From Eubacterium sp. (lineage in GTDB: Bacteria > Bacillota > Clostridia > Lachnospirales > Lachnospiraceae), in contig JAFXZW010000067.1 in NCBI GenBank assembly GCA_017541035.1, positions 1-49,204 on the forward strand: 49,204 bases of DNA, in the 5' to 3' direction. Shown here piece by piece: positions 41,050-49,204 of this stretch. The translations under genes and the position numbers were made by a program. Below the pieces are notes generated by a model. The model did no database searches, had not been told where the DNA came from, and saw nothing but the letters and a program-made list of their open reading frames with translations. Within the stretch, counting starts at the first letter, position 1, and each line of letters begins with the position of its first letter.

Positions 41050-44000
41050 TGAGAAAGATCAAAACAATGGACGGGAATACGGCAGCGGCACACGTGGCGT
41101 ATGCTTTTTCCGAGGTTTCCGCAATCTACCCGATCACTCCGTCTTCTCCCATGGCAGAGAGTATGGACGAGTGGGCTGCCGATGTCAGAAAGAACCTCTT
41201 CGGTGAGACCGTAAAGATCATCGAGATGGAATCTGAAGGAGGCGCAGCCGGTGCCGTACACGGTTCCATCACAGCCGGCGCCTATACGACCACATTTACG
41301 GCGTCGCAGGGACTTCTTCTGATGATCCCGAATATGTATAAGCTGGCCGGCGAACAGACTCCGGCAGTTTTCCACGTGGCAGCCCGTGCACTGGCAACCC
41401 ATGCCCTTTCCATTTTCGGAGATCATTCCGATGTTATGGGCTGCCGGCAGACCGGCTTTGCCATGCTTTGCTCCAACAGCGTGCAGCAGGTTATGGATCT
41501 GGCGGCGGTAGCACATTTGTCTACCATTGCCGGAAAACTTCCCATGATGCATTTCTTTGACGGTTTCCGGACCTCCCATGAATATCAGAAGATTGAAGTG
41601 TGGGATTATGAGGAACTGGGCAGCATGGTTGACTGGGATGCGGTACGCCGTTTCCGTGAAAATGCACTGAATCCGAATCATCCTCATCTTCTTGGCTCCG
41701 CAGAGCAGCCGGAGACCTTTTTCCAGCACAGAGAGGCCTGCAATCCCGCGTATATCGAAACGGTGGACATCGTGGCGAAGTACATGGATATGGTCAATGA
41801 GAAGATCGGTACCGACTACAAGCCCTTTAATTACTATGGGGCTCCGGACGCAACCGAGGTTATGGTAGCCATGGGATCTGTCTGTGATGCGGCGGAGGAG
41901 ATCGTTGATTATCTGAATGCGAGAGGAAAGAAGGTTGGTATCGTAGAGGTTCACCTCTATCGTCCCTTCTCCGCAAAGCATCTCTGCAGCGTCCTTCCCG
42001 AAACGGTAAAGAAGATTGCGGTTCTTGACCGGACAAAGGAGCCCGGAGGTGCAGGTGAACCGCTGTATCTGGACATTTGCGCAGCTCTCCGTGATACCCA
42101 GTGGAAGGACTGCCTCATTACCGGAGGCCGTTATGGTCTGGGTTCCAAGGACGTACAGCCCGGAGACCTCCAGGCAGTATTCGAGAATCTGTGGAGTGAC
42201 GCACCGAAGAAGGAGTTCACCATCTCCATTACGGATGATGTGACGAATCTTTCCCTGCCCGTTACCTCCAACCCGGATGTGGCACCCGAGGGTACGGTTG
42301 CATGTAAATTCTGGGGCCTCGGTGCAGACGGTACCGTCGGCGCAAACAAGAATTCCGTTAAGATCATCGGCGATCATACGGACAAATACGTACAGGCTTA
42401 TTTTCAGTATGATTCCAAGAAGTCCGGCGGTGTGACGATCTCCCACCTCCGTTTCGGCGATAAGCCCATCAAGTCCACCTACTATGTAAAGCAGGCGGAT
42501 TTTGTAGCATGCCATAACAGCGCTTATCTGACAAAATATGATATGGTGCAGGATGTGAAGCCCGGCGGGTCCTTCCTTCTTAACTGCGTCTGGTCGGATG
42601 AAGAATTAGAGCAGCATCTTCCGGCTTCCGTAAAGCGGTATATCGCGGACAACGGAATCCATTTCTATACCTGTAATGCGGTGGATATCGCAAAGAAGGT
42701 GGGGCTGGGAGCGCGGAGAACCAACTCCGTTCTGCAGGCGGCCTACTTTACCATCGCAAAGATCATCGATATCAATGAAGCCGTGGGCTACATGAAGGAT
42801 GCCATCGTAAAGACCTATTCCCGAAAGGGACAGAACATCGTGGACATGAACTGTGCGGCCGTAGACGGCGGCGTGGAAAGCGTTCATGAGGTTACGGTGC
42901 CCGACAGCTGGAAGACCGCTCCCGATGATCCGGCTCCGGAGAAGCTGGTAGGGCGTGACAGGTTCCATACGGATTACCTGAATGATATTCTGGTGCCGAC
43001 GAATTCACTGGCCGGCGACAACTGCCCGGTTTCCGCATTCGTGGAAACCGCAAATGGTATGCTGCCCTCCGGAACAGCCGCATACGAGAAGCGTGGTATT
43101 GCCGCGGATCTTCCGCACTGGTGCTCCGGAAACTGTATGCAGTGCAATATGTGCTCCATGGTCTGCCCCCACGGTGTGATCCGTCCCTTCGTCCTGACTG
43201 CAGAGGAAGCAAAGGATTATCCCCAGGCGAGACCCATGAAGGGCATGAAGGATATGTATTTTGTCCTCGGCTTTTCGGCAAAGGACTGCACCGGCTGCGG
43301 TTCCTGCGCATCCGTATGTCCCGCAAGAAAGAAGGCTCTGGAAATGCAGGCTGCGGATACGGAATTTATGGAGAAGCAGCAGGAGACCTTCGACCGCTTA
43401 TTTGCCGAAGTTCATAATGAGGATCGGAAGGTTCCCTTTAAGACGGATACGGTTAAGGGCTCTCAGTTTGTCCGGCCGCTGATGGAATTCTCCGGAGCCT
43501 GCCCGGGCTGCGGTGAGTCACCCTATGCGAAGCTGGTTACCCAGCTCTTCGGCGACCGTATGTTTGTGGCAAATGCTACCGGCTGCTCCATGATCTGGGG
43601 CTGTTCCGCACCTTCCACGCCGTATACGGTCAATAAGGACGGACGGGGTCCGGCATGGGCGAATTCCCTTTTCGAGGATAATGCAGAGTTCGGATTTGGT
43701 ATGGCTACGGCTATGAACGCCCGCAGAAAGGAACTGAAGACCGCTGTGGAAGCCCTGCAGGAAAAGGCAGGCGTGGCCGCACAGAACTGGCTGAAGTTCA
43801 TGAATGACGGCAACGCTTCCCGGATCACCGGTGACATGCTGTTGGAAACCTGCAGGAAGCTTGCGGATACGGACGAGAACGCAGCGTATGTCGTAAAGAA
43901 CGCGGATCTTCTCACAAAGCCCTCTATGTGGATCTTCGGTGGTGACGGATGGGCTTATGATATCGGATACGGCGGACTGGATCATGTTCTCGCCTCCGGT

Positions 44001-44582
44001 GAAAATGTAAATGTTCTGGTCTTCGATACAGAGGTTTATTCCAATACGGGCGGACAGTCCTCCAAGGCTACACCGGCCGGCGCGGTAGCGAAATTTGCCG
44101 CTTCCGGTAAAAAGGTAAAGAAGAAAGACCTGGCGCAGATCGCCATGGCTTATGGTTATATTTATGTCGCGCAGATCGCCATGGGAGCAAATCCCGCGCA
44201 GACTCTGCAGGCGATCCGGGAAGCGGAGGCGTATGACGGGCCGTCCCTGATCATTGCCTATGCCCCCTGTATCAACCACGGAGTTAAGGCCGGCATGAAT
44301 AAGAGCATGCTGGAGATGCGGAAGGCTGTTCGTGCCGGTTACTGGAATCTGCTCCGGTATAATCCGGATCTTCCGCAGCCGCTTTCTCTGGACAGCGGAA
44401 CGCCTTCTGAGGCATACCGTGACTTCCTGATGGGTGAAGTAAGATACAACTCCCTGAAGCTCCGGTTCCCTGAGGAAGCCGAGAAGCTCTTTACCAGTGC
44501 AGAGAAGTCCGCGATGGAGAGATATGACATTCTTCGGAGAAAGGTGGAGACAGAGCGCCAGAATGTAAAGAAAGAAAGCTAA
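41049..44582 (+). CDS. nifJ: Pyruvate:ferredoxin (flavodoxin) oxidoreductase
   Basis: This 1177-residue single-chain enzyme oxidises pyruvate with CoA to acetyl-CoA and CO2 and reduces ferredoxin. The N-terminal pyrimidine-binding domain (DGNTAAAHVAYAFSE, IYPITPSSPMAE) is followed by the CoA and linker domains. Two 4Fe-4S clusters lie at CMQCNMCSMVCPHG and CTGCGSCASVCPAR. The TPP domain has GGDGWAYDIGYGGLDH and EVYSNTGGQSS. The proximal cluster cysteines include the CPGCGESPY pair. Length and order match family members. It is translated with the upstream ferredoxin gene and offers a CO2-forming route beside PFL. Confidence 0.98.
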   Translation: MRKIKTMDGNTAAAHVAYAFSEVSAIYPITPSSPMAESMDEWAADVRKNLFGETVKIIEMESEGGAAGAVHGSITAGAYTTTFTASQGLLLMIPNMYKLAGEQTPAVFHVAARALATHALSIFGDHSDVMGCRQTGFAMLCSNSVQQVMDLAAVAHLSTIAGKLPMMHFFDGFRTSHEYQKIEVWDYEELGSMVDWDAVRRFRENALNPNHPHLLGSAEQPETFFQHREACNPAYIETVDIVAKYMDMVNEKIGTDYKPFNYYGAPDATEVMVAMGSVCDAAEEIVDYLNARGKKVGIVEVHLYRPFSAKHLCSVLPETVKKIAVLDRTKEPGGAGEPLYLDICAALRDTQWKDCLITGGRYGLGSKDVQPGDLQAVFENLWSDAPKKEFTISITDDVTNLSLPVTSNPDVAPEGTVACKFWGLGADGTVGANKNSVKIIGDHTDKYVQAYFQYDSKKSGGVTISHLRFGDKPIKSTYYVKQADFVACHNSAYLTKYDMVQDVKPGGSFLLNCVWSDEELEQHLPASVKRYIADNGIHFYTCNAVDIAKKVGLGARRTNSVLQAAYFTIAKIIDINEAVGYMKDAIVKTYSRKGQNIVDMNCAAVDGGVESVHEVTVPDSWKTAPDDPAPEKLVGRDRFHTDYLNDILVPTNSLAGDNCPVSAFVETANGMLPSGTAAYEKRGIAADLPHWCSGNCMQCNMCSMVCPHGVIRPFVLTAEEAKDYPQARPMKGMKDMYFVLGFSAKDCTGCGSCASVCPARKKALEMQAADTEFMEKQQETFDRLFAEVHNEDRKVPFKTDTVKGSQFVRPLMEFSGACPGCGESPYAKLVTQLFGDRMFVANATGCSMIWGCSAPSTPYTVNKDGRGPAWANSLFEDNAEFGFGMATAMNARRKELKTAVEALQEKAGVAAQNWLKFMNDGNASRITGDMLLETCRKLADTDENAAYVVKNADLLTKPSMWIFGGDGWAYDIGYGGLDHVLASGENVNVLVFDTEVYSNTGGQSSKATPAGAVAKFAASGKKVKKKDLAQIAMAYGYIYVAQIAMGANPAQTLQAIREAEAYDGPSLIIAYAPCINHGVKAGMNKSMLEMRKAVRAGYWNLLRYNPDLPQPLSLDSGTPSEAYRDFLMGEVRYNSLKLRFPEEAEKLFTSAEKSAMERYDILRRKVETERQNVKKES

Positions 44583-44593
44583 GTGGAGCGGGA

Positions 44594-44783
44594 GTCATTC
44601 TGAGGCCGAAGGATCGGAAGCCCGGTCGGGTGTCATTCTGAGGCTGGAGGATCGGAAGCCCGGTCGGGAGTCATTCTGAGGCCGAAGGATCGGAAGTCCG
44701 GTCGGGAGTCATTCTGAGGACGGAGGATCGGAAGTCCGGTCGGGAGTCATTCTGAGGCCGAAGGCCGAAGAATCTATAGAGAG
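44594..44783 (+). repeat. Five 38-bp tandem repeats after nifJ
   Basis: Units start GTCATTCTGAGG at 44594, 44632, 44670, 44708 and 44746, exactly 38 bp apart, and contain GGATCGGAAG and CCGGTCGGG. The last ends in GAAGAATCT, the ending of a GTCATTCTGAG...GAAGAATC repeat that is widespread in bacteria. Confidence 0.92.
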
Positions 44784-44792
44784 GATGAAGGT

Positions 44793-46205
44793 ATGATCAA
44801 TTTAAGCAGAACCGGGACCCGGATGCCTGTACAGGATCCGGCGGAACGGACGAATAATTTTCAGGAGGTTGCCGAAGGCTATACGGAGGAAATGGCTGTC
44901 CGGGAAGCGCTTCGCTGCCTTCAGTGCAGGGAACACCCCTGTATGACGGAGGGATGCCCCGTCAGCAATCACATCCCTGATTTTATCAAGAAGATAACCG
45001 AGGGAGAATTTGAAGAGGCTTATCAGATCCTTCTTGAAACAACGGTACTTCCTGCGGTCTGTGGCCGTGTATGTCCGAAGTATCTGCAGTGCGAAGGAAA
45101 CTGTGTGAGAGGAGAAAAGGGACGCCCGGTTGCCATCGGGTCTCTGGAGCGTTTCGTGGCGGATCTGCACAGAAAGAGAGTGCAGGCCGGCGAGATCGCT
45201 GAGGCTTCTCCGGCAAATGAAGCTGCAGGAGCGGCCGGTAAAGGAAAAAAAGTTGCAGTAATCGGCTCCGGTCCAGCGGGACTTGCGTGTGCGAAGGATC
45301 TCTCCTCCGCAGGCTATGAGGTTACGGTCTTTGATCGCGAGAAGCTGCCGGGAGGCGTTTTATCCTACGGGATCCCCTCCTTCCGGCTCCCGGATGAGGT
45401 ACTGAGATTTGAGATCGAAGGTCTTACCGCTGCAGGAGTGCACTTTGAAACAGGGAAAGAACTTGGGAAAGACATTTCCATCGATGCTCTGATGGGCGCG
45501 ATGGGCTTCTCTGCCGTATTCCTCGGAAACGGAGCAGGAAGCCCCATGGGTCTCGGGATACCCGGGACAGAGCTTACGGGAGTTGTTTCCGCAGCAGATT
45601 TCCTGGATCGTCTGAATGCAGCCGGCAGCGAGGAAGAGCGGAAGACGGTGCTTCCCGCCTCCGGAAAAGTAGCTATTATTGGCGGTGGAAATGTGGCGAT
45701 GGATGCCTGTCGTTCGGCAGTCCGCTGCCCGGGGGTAGAGAAGGTCTGTGTTGTATACCGTCGTTCCGAAAAGGAAATGCCCGCTGACCCGGCTGAGGTT
45801 GCGGAAGCGAGGGAAGAAGGAGTGGAGTTCATTTACCTCACCGCACCGCTTGAGGTGCTGGGGGAGAATGGAAGCGTTGTCGGCCTGAAATGTCAGCGGA
45901 TGGAGCTTTCCGATCCGGATGCATCCGGAAGGAGAAAGCCCGTTCCGGTAGCCGGCTCTGAATATACGCTTCCGGTAAATGTCGTGATCGAGGCAATCGG
46001 AAGCCGCAGTGAAAATGAGGGAGTGGACGGCGTGGATATCAGTGAACGGGGGCTGATCATAGCGGATCCGGAAACTCTTTCCACCAGCCGTGCGGGCGTT
46101 TTTGCGGGCGGAGACACCGTGACCGGACCCAGAACCGTGATTGCGGCCATGGGCGCAGGACGAAAAGCTGCAAAGGAGATCGACAGTTATCTGAAAAAGT
46201 TATAA
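44793..46205 (+). CDS. gltA: GltA-type NADPH flavoprotein (glutamate synthase small subunit family)
   Basis: The protein has 470 residues. N-terminal cysteine clusters CLQCREHPCMTEGCP and CGRVCPKYLQCEGNC carry 4Fe-4S centres. The FAD site is VIGSGPAGLACAKDL and the NADPH site IIGGGNVAMDACRSAV. The C-terminal GVFAGGDTVTGPRTVI completes the flavoprotein. The large glutamate-synthase subunit is not adjacent, and no NfnA-like partner is seen. Such orphan proteins are either glutamate synthase beta subunits working in trans or ferredoxin:NADP oxidoreductases. Its position behind PFOR favours the redox role, by inference. Confidence 0.9.
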   Translation: MINLSRTGTRMPVQDPAERTNNFQEVAEGYTEEMAVREALRCLQCREHPCMTEGCPVSNHIPDFIKKITEGEFEEAYQILLETTVLPAVCGRVCPKYLQCEGNCVRGEKGRPVAIGSLERFVADLHRKRVQAGEIAEASPANEAAGAAGKGKKVAVIGSGPAGLACAKDLSSAGYEVTVFDREKLPGGVLSYGIPSFRLPDEVLRFEIEGLTAAGVHFETGKELGKDISIDALMGAMGFSAVFLGNGAGSPMGLGIPGTELTGVVSAADFLDRLNAAGSEEERKTVLPASGKVAIIGGGNVAMDACRSAVRCPGVEKVCVVYRRSEKEMPADPAEVAEAREEGVEFIYLTAPLEVLGENGSVVGLKCQRMELSDPDASGRRKPVPVAGSEYTLPVNVVIEAIGSRSENEGVDGVDISERGLIIADPETLSTSRAGVFAGGDTVTGPRTVIAAMGAGRKAAKEIDSYLKKL

Positions 46206-46235
46206 ACTCTTGCATTTCATAAGGGGAATAATCGT

Positions 46236-47942
46236 ATGAAAAAAAGCATACAGATCCTGACCACGGTTTTTCTGGGAATTGTTGCGGTGATGCTGATCGC
46301 CATTTTCATCAGAATGCTGGCAGGTCCGAAGGAGCATGCAAAGGAAGAGACGACACAGGAGGATACCGTGCAGACCAGTCAGGCTGCGTCTCAGAATTCA
46401 CCAGCCGGTACGTCTCAGAATTCACCGGCTGTTGCGTCTCAGAATTCGCCGGCCGGTACGTCTCAGAATTCATCCGCCGGTACGTCTCAGAATTCATCCG
46501 CCGGTTCGAATTCCGAAGCGAGTAACGCGGATCCGGGGGAACTTCCGCAGGATAATATCGTTACCACGCAGCATACGTCGGTAATCAAGGGGCAGAGTTA
46601 TTCCTACACGGCTAATACGGGAACCATGGTTATGGAAAGCGGCGGATCCTATTGTGAGATCTTCTTTACAGCCTATACATTGAACGGGGATGGCGCAGCG
46701 GATAACCGGCCTATCACCTTTGCCTTCAACGGTGGTCCAGGAGCAAGCAGCTCCTTCATTCATTTCGGATGTCTCGGACCCCGCAAGGTGGAGCTGGATG
46801 AGGTTGGGAAAACCATTTCCATGCCGTCTAAGATTATTGACAACGAGAATTCAATTCTGGATATGACGGATCTGGTATTTATCGATCCGGTGGGAACGGG
46901 TTATTCCAGGGCGGCGGCAGGCTCTGAACCCAAGGATTTCTGGGGCTATGATAATGATATCCGTTCTGTGGGCGACTTTATCCGCCTCTATGTGAATCGT
47001 TATCAGAGATGGGGCTCTCCGAAGTATATTGCAGGGGAATCCTACGGTACAACCCGTGCGGTAGGGCTTTGCGATTATCTGGCCACTAATTTTTCCCTTA
47101 ATATCAACGGACTGTTGCTCATTTCTTCGGCCAATGATTTTAATGCGGTCATAGAGACCGGCGCAAATGATGTCTCGGATGCGCTCTTTATCCCCACCTT
47201 TGCCGCGGATGCATGGTACCATAAAAAGCTTTCGTCAGAATACCAGACGATGGAGCTGGAGGATTATCTGAAGAAGGTCAGGGCCTTTGTGGATGAGGAG
47301 TATATCCCGGCAAAGTTTAAGGGAGATGCAATCACCGAGAGTGAGAAGGAAGCACTTGCCGGAAAGATTGCGGAGTTTATCGGAGTATCCGAGGAATATG
47401 TGATGGAAGCAGACCTCTGTGTTAACCTGGAGGATTATTCCAAGGAGCTCCTGAAGGACAAAAAGCTTCGGATCGGAAGATATGACGGAAGGATCACCGG
47501 GCCGGTTGTCAGCGGATCCTACGATGACGGAACCAGTGATCCCTCAGCAGCCTCGACGGATCTTGCCTTTGGTAATACATTTATGGAATATGTGACGGAA
47601 GAGCTGAAATATGTAACTGACCGGCCCTATCTTCCGATGTCGCCTGAGGTAGGTGAAAACTGGAGCTTTGCGAATGATGAGGGTCTGATCAGACAGGAAA
47701 ACACGATATATGAGAATATATCCAAGAACAATTACCTGAAGATATGGGTAGTCTGCGGATATTACGACGGTGCGACACCGTTTTATTCAGCGGAATGGGT
47801 TTACAGACACCTGGGTCTCAATGATGATCTGAGGAATAACGTACAGATCACCCATTATCCTTCAGGACATATGATCTACGTGAATAAAGAAGCTTTTGAA
47901 ATGTTCCGCGAGGATGCGGAGAAATGGTTTACCGACCGGTAA
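46236..47942 (+). CDS. Membrane-anchored S10 serine carboxypeptidase-like protein
   Basis: The protein has 568 residues. An N-terminal hydrophobic anchor (ILTTVFLGIVAVMLIAIFI) is followed by an Asn/Ser/Gly-rich spacer made of five 8-residue SQNSPAGT-type repeats. The alpha/beta-hydrolase domain has FNGGPGASSS as oxyanion region, and the triad S269 (GESYGTT), D511 (GYYDGATP) and H545 (PSGHMIY). This fits peptidase S10, which trims C-terminal residues from peptides outside the cell. The RBS before the ATG is weak (AAGGGG). It has its own terminator. Confidence 0.92.
   Translation: MKKSIQILTTVFLGIVAVMLIAIFIRMLAGPKEHAKEETTQEDTVQTSQAASQNSPAGTSQNSPAVASQNSPAGTSQNSSAGTSQNSSAGSNSEASNADPGELPQDNIVTTQHTSVIKGQSYSYTANTGTMVMESGGSYCEIFFTAYTLNGDGAADNRPITFAFNGGPGASSSFIHFGCLGPRKVELDEVGKTISMPSKIIDNENSILDMTDLVFIDPVGTGYSRAAAGSEPKDFWGYDNDIRSVGDFIRLYVNRYQRWGSPKYIAGESYGTTRAVGLCDYLATNFSLNINGLLLISSANDFNAVIETGANDVSDALFIPTFAADAWYHKKLSSEYQTMELEDYLKKVRAFVDEEYIPAKFKGDAITESEKEALAGKIAEFIGVSEEYVMEADLCVNLEDYSKELLKDKKLRIGRYDGRITGPVVSGSYDDGTSDPSAASTDLAFGNTFMEYVTEELKYVTDRPYLPMSPEVGENWSFANDEGLIRQENTIYENISKNNYLKIWVVCGYYDGATPFYSAEWVYRHLGLNDDLRNNVQITHYPSGHMIYVNKEAFEMFREDAEKWFTDR
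46387..46506 (+). repeat. 24-bp repeats inside the S10 spacer
   Basis: CGTCTCAGAATTC occurs at 46387, 46411, 46435, 46459 and 46483, exactly 24 bp apart, so the reading frame is kept when units are lost or gained. Confidence 0.92.
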
Positions 47943-47966
47943 ATACATAGTGACAATCGAAAAAGA

Positions 47967-48019
47967 ACCGGATCAAGCACCTGTGTCATAATGGCATTGG
48001 TACCTGATCCGGTTTTTTA
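47967..48019 (+). terminator. Terminator after the S10 peptidase
   Basis: AACCGGATCA (47967-47976) pairs perfectly with TGATCCGGTT (48006-48015), followed by T. The gap 47943-48220 contains nothing else apart from the TetR promoter. Confidence 0.87.
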
Positions 48020-48148
48020 TGTCCTGTTATTCGATCGGAATGATATTCCTGAAATTGGTAATTTCCATATTTGTCCGCTGATTCCCAGTATTTTGAGGGT
48101 TAAGCATTATGGGAGTTCATATGAGATGAAAAAGATAAAATTACCACC

Positions 48149-48178
48149 TTGACATAAACTACCAAACGGTAGTATTAT
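48149..48178 (+). promoter_or_regulatory. tetR promoter with operator in the spacer
   Basis: TTGACA (48149-48154), an 18-bp spacer and TATTAT (48173-48178). ACTACC-AAAC-GGTAGT (48158-48173) is a perfect dyad in the spacer, suggesting autorepression. Confidence 0.82.
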
Positions 48179-48220
48179 AACGAACAAAGAGTTGTATATC
48201 TATCACATTAAGGAGGAACC

Positions 48221-48820
48221 ATGAGGAACAGAAAAGATGAGATCGTATATGCCACACTGGAACTTGCCGCTGAGAATGGCCTGAGATCTGTTTCCATGCA
48301 GCAGATTGCGAGTAAAGTGGGGATCACAAAGGCGTCTCTTTACAATCATTTTGCCTCCAAGGAAGATATTGTGGATGCAATGTATGAAGTCATCAGAAAT
48401 GCATCTAAAGAGAAGAACCAGACCGAACCTCTGGATTATGACCGGCTGACTCCGGATATTCCCCTCGCTGTGATCCTTGGCAGTGCAGTCAGCTCATATC
48501 GGAAGCTGGTCAACGATCCGGAAATGTTTTGCTTTTATAAGGTGATCATGTCGGAGCGGGCAATCAATCCGGCAGCAGCGGAGATCATGGTAAGGGAGAC
48601 TCAAACCATGATTCATGCGACAAAAACGCTTTTTTACGCGCTTCAGGTGAAGGGAATCGCAGATTTAGGAAATGTGGATGCTGTCGCTTTTTCCTTTGCA
48701 ATGACGGCGCATTCCATTATCGATTATGAGTGTGATCTTAGGCATGCAGGCATCGAAAGCGAAAAGGACCTGATGCAGGAGTATATCGATGAATTCTGCA
48801 GGATCTACGCCAAAGCATAG
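48221..48820 (+). CDS. TetR/AcrR-family transcriptional regulator
   Basis: The protein has 199 residues with RBS AAGGAGGAA. The N-terminal DNA-binding domain has LELAAENGLRSVSMQQIASK and VGITKASLYNHFASKEDIVD, the classic TetR helix-turn-helix. The C-terminal ligand domain is all-helical and not assigned. The dyad in its own promoter matches the family's usual mode. No target gene is seen in the window; it may lie beyond the repeat array. The last codons lie in a 19-bp tandem duplication. Confidence 0.95.
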   Translation: MRNRKDEIVYATLELAAENGLRSVSMQQIASKVGITKASLYNHFASKEDIVDAMYEVIRNASKEKNQTEPLDYDRLTPDIPLAVILGSAVSSYRKLVNDPEMFCFYKVIMSERAINPAAAEIMVRETQTMIHATKTLFYALQVKGIADLGNVDAVAFSFAMTAHSIIDYECDLRHAGIESEKDLMQEYIDEFCRIYAKA

Positions 48821-48846
48821 GACCAATGCCAAAGCATAGAACCAAT
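48809..48846 (+). repeat. 19-bp tandem duplication over the tetR stop codon
   Basis: GCCAAAGCATAG-G/A-ACCAAT occurs at 48809-48827 and 48828-48846 with one mismatch. The first copy holds the TAG stop. Confidence 0.8.
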
Positions 48847-48882
48847 GCAATTAAACATGTTGGCATACATTATGAGTATTAT

Positions 48883-49204
48883 CCGCGAAAGGCGAAAACC
48901 ATGTGAAAGATGCAGTGCCAAGGTAACAAAATGCCGGAAAAAGCCGGAAATGTTACCCGCGAAAGGTGAAAACCATGTGAAAGATGCAGTGCCGAGGTAA
49001 CAAAACAAAAGAGAAAGCTGGAAATGTTACCCGCGAAAGGTGAAACCCAGACGAAGGATGCAGTGCCAAGGTAACAAAAGGCCGTAAAAAGCCAGAAATG
49101 TTACCTGCGAAAGGCGAAAACCAGACGAAGGAAGCAGTACCAAGGTAACAAAACGTAAGAAAAAGCCGGAAATGTTACCCGCGAAAGGCGAAAACCAGAC
49201 GAAG
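48883..49204 (+). repeat. 74-bp tandem repeat array, running off the window
   Basis: CCGCGAAAGG-type unit starts are at 48883, 48957, 49031, 49105 and 49179, exactly 74 bp apart. Each unit has GATGCAGTGCC-like sequence and a 7-bp inverted repeat GGTAACA/TGTTACC (48922-48928 with 48951-48957 in unit 1) around a variable loop. No gene is supported in 48821-49204. Confidence 0.92.

Noticed and set aside
44594..44783. CRISPR or protein-coding repeat
   Set aside because: Units are contiguous with no spacer, and no frame stays open with an RBS.
48883..49204. CRISPR array
   Set aside because: Units are 74 bp and conserved over most of their length; there are no unique spacers and no cas genes.

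Overview
The window looks like chromosome from an anaerobic, low-to-mid GC Firmicute, most likely a gut or rumen member of the Lachnospiraceae (Clostridia). Supporting signs are AGGAGG-type ribosome binding sites, a glycyl-radical pyruvate formate-lyase with its activase, a 1177-residue pyruvate:ferredoxin oxidoreductase next to an RnfB-like ferredoxin, long-form HPF, and an NlpC/P60 wall hydrolase with SH3 domains. The assignment comes from gene content only.

Layout. 1-5330: end of a sensor histidine kinase, an NAD-dependent epimerase-like protein, and a tandemly duplicated ATPase/permease ABC exporter of the BcrA/lantibiotic-immunity type. 5331-12420: accessory DNA. It holds an AAA/DUF4143 ATPase bracketed by two copies of a 47-bp palindrome, a hexapeptide O-acetyltransferase, an AbiEi antitoxin with two operators and a truncated AbiEii toxin, an AT-rich lipoprotein gene, and a second AAA ATPase with its own promoter/operator. 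12421-18405: a compact 6-kb integrative element with a tyrosine integrase, att-like direct repeats, 12-bp-periodic arm-type repeats at both ends, a repressor with paired operators, Xis-like and other small DNA-binding proteins, a GNQNA protein, and five helically phased palindromes that look like iterons. It carries no recognisable relaxase, capsid or cargo gene.

18406-26441: pflB-pflA, a membrane protein, rpiB, the Sua5-type tsaC, and a secreted NlpC/P60 protein behind a consensus promoter. 26442-27188: a long gene-free stretch with tandem repeats, a DnaA-box cluster and the structured hpf leader. 27189-35927: hpf, secA, prfB, hom, aspartokinase and a tsaB-rimI fusion. 36013-38453: a complete polar amino acid ABC importer. 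38524-39795: two small membrane proteins, a possible structured RNA, and tsaE. 39907-46205: an RnfB-like ferredoxin with an internally duplicated module, PFOR, and an orphan GltA-type flavoprotein. 46236-49204: a membrane-anchored S10 carboxypeptidase, a TetR regulator with an operator inside its promoter, and the start of a 74-bp tandem repeat array that runs off the window.

How the genes connect: PFL/PflA and PFOR/ferredoxin are alternative pyruvate-cleaving routes, one giving formate and the other reduced ferredoxin. tsaC, tsaB and tsaE supply three of the four bacterial proteins for tRNA t6A37. hom and aspartokinase start the aspartate amino-acid family. The strongest candidates for something undescribed are the phased palindromes and arm sites of the 6-kb element, the palindrome-bracketed ATPase, the 74-bp array, and the two-start hpf leader.
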